From NCBI GenBank assembly GCA_021780935.1, contig JAJXXT010000028.1, forward strand, positions 1-15,478: DNA of 15,478 bases, read 5' to 3'. Source of the DNA: Pseudomonadota bacterium (GTDB lineage Bacteria > Pseudomonadota > Alphaproteobacteria > Acetobacterales > Acetobacteraceae). A program made the translations under genes and the position numbers. Below, in pieces: positions 8,328 to 14,227 of this stretch; the first letter of the stretch is position 1; the number at the start of each line of letters is the position of its first letter. The notes beneath the pieces are model-generated. The model made no database searches. It was not told the origin of the DNA and was given only the letters and a program-made list of their open reading frames with translations.

Positions 8328-9192
8328 CGGCATCCCTCCCACGGCCGGCGGTGAGCCGCGCGTCGGCCCGCGCGGCCTCATCGATCAGGGTCGCCAGCGG
8401 CGGAATATCGTTGTCCCATTCGATCAGCGTTGGCACCGGGCCGAACAGGGCGAGCGCGGCGTCGTAGAGCGCCCACACCTCGGCGCAGACGTGGCTGCCA
8501 TGCGCATCGAGGAGGACGCTGGCGCCGCCGGCCTCGATCCTGCTGTGGCCGGCGAGATGGATTTCGCCCACCGCCGCGCGTGGCAGGGCGCGCAGATAGG
8601 CGAGCGCATCCCAGCCATGGTTGCTGGCGGAGACGAAGATGTTGTTGACGTCGACGAGCAGGCCGCAGCCGGTGCGCGCGGCGAGGGCGGCGAGGAAATC
8701 CGGCTCGGCGATGGTCGAGTGGGTGAATTGCAGATAGGTGCTGGGATTCTCGACGAGGATGCGGCGCTTCAGCCGGCTCTGCACGCGATCGACATGCGCA
8801 CTGACGATCGTCAGGCTCTCCTCGGTCAGCGGCAGCGGCAGGAGATCGGCGAGAAAGACGTTGTCGGCGACCGAGAAGGCGAGGTGTTCCGAGACCAGCG
8901 CCGGCGCGAACCGCTCCACCGCCGCGGCCAGGCGATCGAGATGCGCGTCGTCGATGCCATCGGCCGAGCCGAGCGAGAGGCCGACGCCGTGCAGCGACAG
9001 CGGATAGTCGGCGCGCAAAGTCTCCAGCGCCCGTGGGGCCGCGCCGCCGCCCATGTAGTTCTCGGGATGGACCTCCAGCCAGGCGATATCCGGCCGCGCC
9101 TCGCGCAACTGGCGATGGTGCGGGAAGCGCAGGCCGATCCCCCCCCGCGGGGGGATCGGCAGCGCCGGCACCGGGTCCATGACGGCCGACAC
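8311..9192 (-). CDS. bufB: BufB-type multinuclear iron oxidase (MNIO, DUF692)
   Basis: A 293-residue TIM-barrel enzyme of the MNIO family (MbnB, TglH, HvfB, BufB), which uses a cluster of iron ions and oxygen to modify cysteines of a RiPP precursor. Metal-ligand type residues are in the expected order: His68 (LHGVGLSLG), Glu102-His103 (SEHLAFS), Glu148 (VENPSTYLQF), Asp181 with Asn183-184 (DVNNIFVSASNHG, His192), Glu210 and His212 (GEIHLAGHS), Asp229/His231 (DAHGSHV) and Glu258 (EWDNDIP). The GTG at 9192 has GAGGCGAGG upstream at good spacing; the ATG at 9180 is 17 nt from it and less likely. The gene begins 13 bp after the proximal bufA copy. A 12-bp hairpin lies inside its first 20 codons. 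Confidence 0.92.
   Translation of the reverse strand: MSAVMDPVPALPIPPRGGIGLRFPHHRQLREARPDIAWLEVHPENYMGGGAAPRALETLRADYPLSLHGVGLSLGSADGIDDAHLDRLAAAVERFAPALVSEHLAFSVADNVFLADLLPLPLTEESLTIVSAHVDRVQSRLKRRILVENPSTYLQFTHSTIAEPDFLAALAARTGCGLLVDVNNIFVSASNHGWDALAYLRALPRAAVGEIHLAGHSRIEAGGASVLLDAHGSHVCAEVWALYDAALALFGPVPTLIEWDNDIPPLATLIDEAARADARLTAGRGRDADARAA
9133..9160 (-). other. Strong intragenic hairpin at the 5' end of bufB
   Basis: GCCGATCCCCCC (9133-9144) and GGGGGGATCGGC (9149-9160) are perfect 12-bp inverted arms around a 4-nt loop. The structure begins 31 nt after the GTG start of bufB and encodes the PIPPRGGIGL region. It includes a run of eight C. It could slow or attenuate expression downstream of the bufA genes. 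Confidence 0.65.
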
Positions 9193-9205
9193 CGCGTGCC
9201 TCGCC

Positions 9206-9463
9206 TCAGCTCGAGGACAGCTTGCCGCCGTCGATCTTGCTGCAGGCCCCGGCCGGCAGATAGACGAAGGAGTTCGGATCGCGGGCCTTGGTCGCCTGTC
9301 CGGCGCAGGAGTGCGCCCCGGCGGCGCAGTCGTTCTTGGCGTTGGCGTTGATGCCGTAGCACTTCTCCTTGGCCGCCGGCTTGTCCGCGGCCTGGGCGGG
9401 GCTGACGAGGGCGAGGCCGAGCGCGGCGGCGGCGATGGAGGCGGCGAGGATACGACGGTCCAT
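9206..9463 (-). CDS. bufA: Bufferin precursor BufA (DUF2282), promoter-proximal to bufB
   Basis: An 85-residue DUF2282 protein. It has a Sec-type signal peptide (MDRR, then a hydrophobic Ala/Leu stretch, ending SPAQAA at residues 21-26) and a short mature part with four cysteines at 35, 46, 53 and 74. The blocks EKCYG, NDCA, SCAG, PAGAC and KIDGG are diagnostic of the family. Bufferins are periplasmic RiPPs whose Cys residues are oxidised by the neighbouring MNIO, probably to metal-binding heterocycles; known members protect against copper. The ATG at 9463 follows AGGAGAG. It is preceded by its own sigma-factor motif (9509-9534) and is about two-thirds identical to the upstream copy at 9574-9849, from which it arose by tandem duplication. 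Confidence 0.9.
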   Translation of the reverse strand: MDRRILAASIAAAALGLALVSPAQAADKPAAKEKCYGINANAKNDCAAGAHSCAGQATKARDPNSFVYLPAGACSKIDGGKLSSS

Positions 9464-9534
9464 GGGTCTCTCTCCTGTTGCGGGGCGCGATCCTGCCCCC
9501 GATGATGCTGCGGCGGAGCACGGGCGGCGGTTAC
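9464..9534 (-). repeat. Duplicated bufA leader region, copy 1
   Basis: The 71 bases from the start codon to the outer end of the -35 motif are matched by 71 bases in the same position before the other bufA (9850-9920). The blocks GGGTCTCTCTCCTG and GATGATGCTGCGGCGGAGC (plus-strand reading) are identical in both. By eye the identity is about 85%, higher than expected from the two-thirds protein identity. It holds the promoter, 5' UTR and ribosome site. Confidence 0.8.
9509..9534 (-). promoter_or_regulatory. ECF (SigF-type) promoter of bufA copy 1
   Basis: On the minus strand GTAACC (9534-9529) is followed after exactly 16 bases by CGCA (9512-9509). The same arrangement stands before the other bufA and before the sigma factor gene. 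From memory, Caulobacter SigF promoters have a GTAACC-type -35 and a CGAA-like -10 with a similar spacer. The predicted 5' UTR is about 40 nt. Confidence 0.72.
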
Positions 9535-9573
9535 ACGGTTCAGGCAAAATTCCGCGCGCCGCCCGGGCCGACC

Positions 9574-9849
9574 TCAGGTCGCGGACAGCTTGCCGCCGTC
9601 GATCTTGGTGCAGGCGCCGGCGGGGACGTAGGTGAAGTCGTGCGAGTCGCGCGCCTTGGTGCCCTGGCCGGCGCAGGAATGCGCCGCCGCCGCGTTGCGC
9701 AGTTCCGAGGCACAGTCATTGTGGCCGGCGGCGGCGACGCCGTAGCACTTCTCCATGCCGGCGGGCGTATTGGCCGCCATCGCGGGGGCGGCGAACGCAA
9801 GTCCGATCGCGGCCGCGGCGATGGTGGTGGCGAGCATACGACGGTCCAT
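9574..9849 (-). CDS. bufA: Bufferin precursor BufA (DUF2282), first copy in the operon
   Basis: A 91-residue DUF2282 protein with a signal peptide (MDRRMLATTIAAAAIGLAFA, then APAMAAN) and four cysteines at 35, 46, 59 and 80 in the blocks EKCYG, NDCA, SCAG and PAGAC. It is paralogous to the copy at 9206-9463 but has six extra residues (SELRNA) between the second and third cysteines, so this loop has 12 rather than 6 residues. The ATG at 9849 is preceded by AGGAGAG. The ends KIDGGKL match in both copies. The mature product should be periplasmic and is presumably modified by BufB-BufC encoded downstream. It carries its own sigma-factor motif at 9895-9920. Confidence 0.9.
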   Translation of the reverse strand: MDRRMLATTIAAAAIGLAFAAPAMAANTPAGMEKCYGVAAAGHNDCASELRNAAAAHSCAGQGTKARDSHDFTYVPAGACTKIDGGKLSAT

Positions 9850-9920
9850 GGGTCTCTCTCCTGGTTGCGAGCGCGATGTTGCGCCCGATGATGCTGCGGC
9901 GGAGCCCTGGCGGCCGTTAC
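9850..9920 (-). repeat. Duplicated bufA leader region, copy 2
   Basis: This is the counterpart of 9464-9534 with the same total length of 71 bases. It contains the ribosome site AGGAGAG, the conserved GCATCATCGGG segment of the 5' UTR and the promoter motif. It shows that the duplication covered promoter plus gene. Confidence 0.8.
9895..9920 (-). promoter_or_regulatory. ECF (SigF-type) promoter of bufA copy 2
   Basis: On the minus strand GTAACG (9920-9915) is followed after 16 bases by CGCA (9898-9895). It differs from the other two copies only in the last base of the -35 element (G instead of C). The start codon is 45 bases downstream of CGCA. Confidence 0.7.
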
Positions 9921-9954
9921 GGGGCGGGCGGAAATATTTGTCGTCCGCGCGCGT

Positions 9955-9995
9955 CCGTGCCGGGTGGCACGCTGCGTGCCACCGCGCCCGCACGG
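9955..9995 (-). terminator. Compound hairpin after aquaporin gene
   Basis: GGTGGCACG (9963-9971) and CGTGCCACC (9975-9983) form a perfect 9-bp stem with a 3-nt loop. An outer pair, CCGTGC (9955-9960) with GCACGG (9990-9995), can extend it. It lies 7 bp beyond the aqpZ stop and about 35 bp upstream of the bufA copy 2 promoter. It would insulate the bufferin operon from aqpZ transcription. No T-run follows on the minus strand. Confidence 0.6.
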
Positions 9996-10002
9996 AGAAT
10001 TT

Positions 10003-10743
10003 TCAGCGCCCCGACGCCGGGTCCGTGGCGATGCCCGGCTTGTCGGCCGATGCGGTGGCCTCGCCCAGCAGCCGCGCGACGAGGCCGCCCAGCGCGCCGC
10101 CCGCGATCGGGGCGACCCAGAACAGCCAGAGCTGCTGGATCTGGGCGGCGCCGGCAAACAGCGCCGGGCCGGTGCTGCGGGCCGGATTGACCGAGGTGTT
10201 GGTCACCGGGATCGAGATCAGATGGATCAGCGTCAGCGCCAGGCCGATCGCGATCGGCGCGAATCCGCCGGGCGCGTTCTGCGCCGTCGATCCCATGATG
10301 ACGATGAGGAAGAAGAACGTCGCCACCACCTCCATGAGCAGGCAGGCGGCGAGGCTGTAATGGCCAGGGCTGAACTCGCCATAGCCGTTCGAGGCGAAGC
10401 CGCCCGGTTCGAAGCCCGGCTTGCCGCTGGCGATGACATAGAGCACGGCGGCGGCGGCGATGGCCCCGGCGACCTGGGCGATGACGTAGGGTGGGATGTC
10501 GCGGCCCGGGATGCGCCGACCGGCCCATAGGCCGATGGTCACGGCCGGATTGAAATGGCCGCCCGAGATCGGACCCACCGCGTAGGCCCCCGTCAGCACC
10601 GTCAGGCCGAAAGCGAGGGCCACACCGGCGAAGCCGATGCCGAGGCCGGGAAAGGCCGCCGCCAGCACCGCGCTGCCGCAGCCGCCGAAGGTGAGCCAGA
10701 AGGTTCCAAGGAACTCGGCGGCCATGCGATTCGTCATTGTCAT
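10003..10743 (-). CDS. aqpZ: Aquaporin Z
   Basis: A 246-residue MIP channel with six predicted membrane helices. The two NPA loops are at 65-67 ([10 protein letters not shown]) and 186-188 ([15 protein letters not shown]). The selectivity-filter residues His174, Thr183 and Arg189, plus a Phe near 45, have the arrangement of water-specific AqpZ, so water rather than glycerol is the likely substrate, in the inner membrane. The ATG at 10743 has GGGGGAGA upstream; the second ATG at 10737 is too far from it. It lies between nrsF (70 bp upstream, with a hairpin between) and the bufferin operon, on the same strand. No copy of the sigma-factor motif precedes it, so its membership in the stress regulon is uncertain. 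Confidence 0.93.
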   Translation of the reverse strand: MTMTNRMAAEFLGTFWLTFGGCGSAVLAAAFPGLGIGFAGVALAFGLTVLTGAYAVGPISGGHFNPAVTIGLWAGRRIPGRDIPPYVIAQVAGAIAAAAVLYVIASGKPGFEPGGFASNGYGEFSPGHYSLAACLLMEVVATFFFLIVIMGSTAQNAPGGFAPIAIGLALTLIHLISIPVTNTSVNPARSTGPALFAGAAQIQQLWLFWVAPIAGGALGGLVARLLGEATASADKPGIATDPASGR

Positions 10744-10785
10744 CGGAGCGTCTCCCCCAGGGATGCTGGCGCGTGGAGCCACTTG

Positions 10786-10807
10786 CCGGCGCGCGGGAGC
10801 GCGCCGG
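10786..10807 (-). terminator. Hairpin after sigF-nrsF
   Basis: CCGGCGCGC and GCGCGCCGG form a perfect 9-bp stem with a 4-nt loop, starting 6 bp after the nrsF stop. It may end the sigF-nrsF transcript. The aqpZ start is only 42 bp further on, so partial readthrough is also possible. There is no T-run. Confidence 0.5.
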
Positions 10808-10813
10808 TCGGGA

Positions 10814-11470
10814 TCACGCCAGCGCCGCCCGCGGCGCCAGCAGACGCGGCAGCGCAATCGGCCCGAGCGCAGAGAATACCGCGACGGAGCCGAACTGCCA
10901 GATGATCACCGTGGGCACCGCGTCCACCCCATGCACCATGCGCAGCCCGACATCGGCGAGCGCGGTGGCGGCCAGCATGCCCCACAGCGTCGCCGGCTTG
11001 ACGCCGTCCGCGGCGCCGTGGCGGATCATCACCGCCATCGCCGCCGCCGGCACGAAGCCGATCTCGGCGATCATCGGCACGCACATCGGGTCGAACAGCA
11101 CCGCCAGCGCGTCCACGTGCCGCATCTGCACCGCCATCAGCCAGTGCCCGGCGAAACTCGCCAGCCACAGTGTCAGCGGCAGCAGCGGCAGGGCCAGCCG
11201 CCAGCGCGGGGTGCCGGGCACGCCGGCGGCCAGCGCCGCCCAGCCCGCGGTCAGCGCCGTCGCCGCGGCGAAGCCGATCTCGGCCAGGAAGGGCACCTCC
11301 AGCAGCATCGGCGGCAGGTCCGGGCGGATTCCCATCGCCAGCACGATCAGGCCCACGACCGGGACCGAGATGGCGAGCCAGCGCAGCAGCCGCCGGCCGG
11401 GCGACGCCAGGCGCCGCACCGGACGGAGATCGTCGACCAGGGAGTCGATGAGGCGGTCGGTGTCCATCAT
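10814..11470 (-). CDS. nrsF: NrsF-like membrane anti-sigma factor (DUF1109)
   Basis: A 218-residue protein with a short cytoplasmic N-terminus ([21 protein letters not shown]) that resembles the sigma-binding segment of DUF1109 proteins. About six hydrophobic helices follow. The family (NrsF of Caulobacter) holds an ECF sigma factor inactive at the inner membrane and releases it under metal stress through two conserved cysteines. Here Cys130 (FDPMCVPM) matches the first, but the second position is Gly181 (MVHGVDAVP, where the family usually has HC followed by an acidic residue). No other cysteine exists in the protein. The ATG at 11470 overlaps the sigma factor stop in an ATGA arrangement, showing coupled translation. 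Confidence 0.85.
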   Translation of the reverse strand: MMDTDRLIDSLVDDLRPVRRLASPGRRLLRWLAISVPVVGLIVLAMGIRPDLPPMLLEVPFLAEIGFAAATALTAGWAALAAGVPGTPRWRLALPLLPLTLWLASFAGHWLMAVQMRHVDALAVLFDPMCVPMIAEIGFVPAAAMAVMIRHGAADGVKPATLWGMLAATALADVGLRMVHGVDAVPTVIIWQFGSVAVFSALGPIALPRLLAPRAALA

Positions 11471-12018
11471 TCCGCCTCGCCGAGCAGCTGGCGCAGGCGC
11501 AGCAGCGCCCGGTGCATCGCCACCTTGAGGGCGCCCACGCTCTGCCCACTCTCGGAAGCTGCCTCCTGCAGCGACATTTCCTTGAGCTTCAGGAGCTCCA
11601 CCGCCTGGCGCTGACCCGCCGGCAGGCGGCTGATGGCGCGGCTCAGCGTCGGCACGTCGGTGGCGTGCTCGGCGCTCGGCGCGGGGGCCGGGAGCTCGTC
11701 CACGATCGGCGTCTCGCGCCGCCCGCGCCGCTGGCCGGCGCGGCGCACATCGGAAAGGCGATGGCGCAGGATCGTGCCCGCCCAGGGCAGGAACGGCCGC
11801 CCGGGATCGAATGTGTGCCGGGCCTGATGAATGGCGAGCAAGGTCTCCTGCACGACGTCCTCGATGTCCTGTACCCGCGCCATGGTCCAATGCCGACGCG
11901 CCATGGCCCGCAACACGGGCGTCAGCGCCCGGAGCAACTCACCATAGGCACGCCGATCACCATCCTGCGCTGCGGCCATCAGCGCCGAAAACTCCGGCCC
12001 GCGCGGCTCTCCAGCCAT
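11467..12018 (-). CDS. sigF: ECF RNA polymerase sigma factor, SigF type
   Basis: A 183-residue ECF sigma factor. Region 2 covers about residues 22-95, with DIEDVVQETLLAIHQARHTF and the promoter-melting and -10 part RPFLPWAGTILRHRLSDVRR. Region 4 covers about 126-178 (SRLPAGQRQAVELLKLKEMSLQEAA and the recognition helix SVGALKVAMHRALLRL). A linker rich in Pro and Ala joins them. It is followed directly by its DUF1109 anti-sigma gene. The ATG at 12018 is preceded by a seven-G run, which is an odd ribosome site; an upstream in-frame start would add 12 residues. Its own upstream region carries the same GTAACC-N16-CGCA motif as the bufA genes, implying autoregulation. Confidence 0.9.
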   Translation of the reverse strand: MAGEPRGPEFSALMAAAQDGDRRAYGELLRALTPVLRAMARRHWTMARVQDIEDVVQETLLAIHQARHTFDPGRPFLPWAGTILRHRLSDVRRAGQRRGRRETPIVDELPAPAPSAEHATDVPTLSRAISRLPAGQRQAVELLKLKEMSLQEAASESGQSVGALKVAMHRALLRLRQLLGEAE

Positions 12019-12122
12019 GATCCCCCCCGGGAAGGTCACGGTCCTTCTACGCAATCCGTGCCGACCGCGCCATCACCCGACGGCGGGGAACCGCCGGGCC
12101 GCAGCTCCGCGCACCAGGTTCA

Positions 12123-12148
12123 TGCGCCGCTGCGGTGCGGCCGGTTAC
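12123..12148 (-). promoter_or_regulatory. ECF autoregulatory promoter of sigF-nrsF
   Basis: On the minus strand GTAACC (12148-12143) and CGCA (12126-12123) are separated by 16 bases, the same as before both bufA genes. The spacer differs completely from the duplicated bufA leaders, so the shared ends are not due to duplication. It begins 4 bp after the stop of the upstream hydrolase gene. The predicted 5' UTR is about 100 nt. Confidence 0.68.
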
Positions 12149-12152
12149 GCGC

Positions 12153-14123
12153 TCACTTCAAAATCTGGCTCGCGGCGGCGTCCCGGCGAAGGCGCTCGGC
12201 GTCGGGCGCGAGCAGGAACCCATCCGCCTCGGCCGCGGCCGTGGCGCGCGCGACGGCGGCGACGTAGCCGTCATGGTCGCCATAGCGTTCGGCCAGGGAG
12301 GGGCGCGGGTCGGAGGCGGCGCGGCGCTCGGCCTCGGTGCGCGCGAACGGCACGAAGCTGCCGGCGAGGTAGCAGAGTTCGCCCTCCGCGAAGCCGGCGC
12401 GGCGCCGGTTCCACCCGACATAGGTGCCCAGCGGCGCGGCGAGGGTCACGGTGCGCACGCCGCCGGTCTCGTTGCCATCCGCGTCCAGCGCCGGCACCAG
12501 CACCGGCGGGGCGGCACCGGGGAGCAGCCGCGGCGGCTCGCGCAGCACGCCGGACTCATGCGCGGCGTCGAAGTCGGGCCCGCGGTCCAGCAGCGGCACG
12601 TCGTTGACGAGGCCGGCATAGGCCAGGCCCGGCACGCGGGCGAAGCCGGCGGCGTCCGCCGGCGGCGGCAGCAGCGTGGCGTCGGCGACGCGCGGATAAC
12701 GGCTCGGCGGCGGCGCCGTGCCCGCGACCAGCAGAGCCTGCAGCCGCACCAGCAGCGCGCGCATCACCTCGGCCATGCCGTTCGGGTTGCCCACCAGCGC
12801 GCAGGGCGTGGTCTTCAGGCCGAGCACGTGCTGGGTCGAGGAGACGTGATAGGTGTGCACCTCCGGCGGCAGCGCCGCGTCCGCCTCGCCGGCCTCGGTG
12901 GTGTCCAGGCTGGCGCGGCTGTTCCAGTATTCCGTCGAGCTGAGCTCCTGGAAAATCTGCGGGCAGGTCGCGCTCGCCCGGCACCGCTGCAAAATCGCGT
13001 CCCAACCGAGCGGCGCATCCTGCGTCGGCGCGAGATGCTCCTCGTGCTGCATCGAGGCCGCGGAGGGCTGGGCGAAGCGCTGGTTGAGCGCGAGCTTGGC
13101 GGCGGCGATGTGGATGTTCATGGCGTCGAACACGCGCCGGCCCTGCTCGTCGCGGTTGAAGCCGAGATCGAGGAAGCTGCGCAGAAAGCGCCCGCTCTGC
13201 GAGGTGCCATGGGCGATGGCGCGCTGCACGCCGCCGGCGAGCGGGTTGGCCCGGCCGGCCGGGTCGGCGGTGGCGCCGCGCAGGAAGGCGACGAGGTCGC
13301 GCGTCGCGGCGAAGCCGATGCCCATCACCACCGGGTCGCGGGCGGTGTAGAGCAGTTCATAGACATGGTCGGTGTCGAAGCCGCCGCGGCGGCAGATGCG
13401 GGTGGCATCCGAAGTGCCCGGGAAGGGCCGCGTGCGGCAATCGGCGAATTCCCACTCGGCGCGGGGCACGCGCTGCGGCGCGTCGGCCTGGCGGATGCGC
13501 TCGGTCAGCACCGCCGATGCCGCCTCGGCGATCACCGCCGGGTAGGCGAGGCCGCGGCCGAGATCCGTATCGCCCAGGGCGAGCGTATCGGTGGGGCTGA
13601 ACAGCTCGTATTCCTTGCGCACGGTGCCGGTGAGCACGCCGCCGTCCGGCGCGTGGGCGAGCGGTGCGGCCAGGCGCATCAGCGTGCCCTCGGCCGGCAG
13701 ATCGCCCTGCCAGCCGCTCCAGACCAGGGTGAAGCCCTGCGCTTCGAGAAAGCCCGGCCAGTCCTGCTCGAACACGCCCGGGGCCAGCTTCCGGCCGCGG
13801 TTCAGCACGTCGTAGAGCAGCGTCCCGTTGCCCTGGGCGGGGATGGCGGGGCGCAGGATCGCCACGTCCATCGCATATTCCACCCGGCCGGCGGCGTTGC
13901 GCGGCGCGAGCGCGAGGTCCTGGATGGCGGCATTGGCCGGATCCGCCGGGTCCAGCTCGCCGCGGGCGGTGCCGGTGAGCCATTCATACTGGCCCACGGC
14001 GCCGAATGCGGCGCCGCCGAGGGCGGGATGCTCGGTGTGGGTGATCTCGAGCGCGGTGATGCGCGCCGCCGCCGGCGCGGCGATGGCGACGAGAGCGGCG
14101 GCGAGCAGGGCGGGGCGGTGCAT
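12153..14123 (-). CDS. Secreted alpha/beta-hydrolase domain protein (PF20091 type)
   Basis: A 656-residue protein. The ATG at 14123 follows AGGAGGAAG and starts a clear signal peptide (MHRPALLAAALVAIAAPAAA, cleavage near residue 20). The upstream in-frame ATGs would bury it and are rejected. The long N-terminal part is beta-rich with ITALEITHTEHPALGG, as in proteins annotated only as alpha/beta hydrolase domain-containing. The nucleophile elbow HGTSQSGRFLR places the probable catalytic Ser at 308. The substrate is unknown; family members are suspected esterases or hydrolases. It is divergent from an acyl-CoA synthetase (104 bp apart), which suggests a joint catabolic role on an ester releasing a carboxylic acid. 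Its stop lies 4 bp from the sigF promoter motif. Confidence 0.82.
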   Translation of the reverse strand: MHRPALLAAALVAIAAPAAARITALEITHTEHPALGGAAFGAVGQYEWLTGTARGELDPADPANAAIQDLALAPRNAAGRVEYAMDVAILRPAIPAQGNGTLLYDVLNRGRKLAPGVFEQDWPGFLEAQGFTLVWSGWQGDLPAEGTLMRLAAPLAHAPDGGVLTGTVRKEYELFSPTDTLALGDTDLGRGLAYPAVIAEAASAVLTERIRQADAPQRVPRAEWEFADCRTRPFPGTSDATRICRRGGFDTDHVYELLYTARDPVVMGIGFAATRDLVAFLRGATADPAGRANPLAGGVQRAIAHGTSQSGRFLRSFLDLGFNRDEQGRRVFDAMNIHIAAAKLALNQRFAQPSAASMQHEEHLAPTQDAPLGWDAILQRCRASATCPQIFQELSSTEYWNSRASLDTTEAGEADAALPPEVHTYHVSSTQHVLGLKTTPCALVGNPNGMAEVMRALLVRLQALLVAGTAPPPSRYPRVADATLLPPPADAAGFARVPGLAYAGLVNDVPLLDRGPDFDAAHESGVLREPPRLLPGAAPPVLVPALDADGNETGGVRTVTLAAPLGTYVGWNRRRAGFAEGELCYLAGSFVPFARTEAERRAASDPRPSLAERYGDHDGYVAAVARATAAAEADGFLLAPDAERLRRDAAASQILK

Positions 14124-14227
14124 TCCGGTGCTTCCTCCTGGCGGCGGCGAGGCAGTTTCGCTGGCATGCCGAGGCGCGATAGACTGCATCGGCGCGCCGT
14201 CCATGGCGGCGCCCTGGGGAGACGCCG

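Noticed and set aside
9579..9591. Short palindrome CGACCTCAGGTCG near the end of bufA copy 2 as a terminator or operator
   Set aside because: The stem is only 6 bp with a 1-nt centre and lies at the 3' coding end; too weak and too short to claim.
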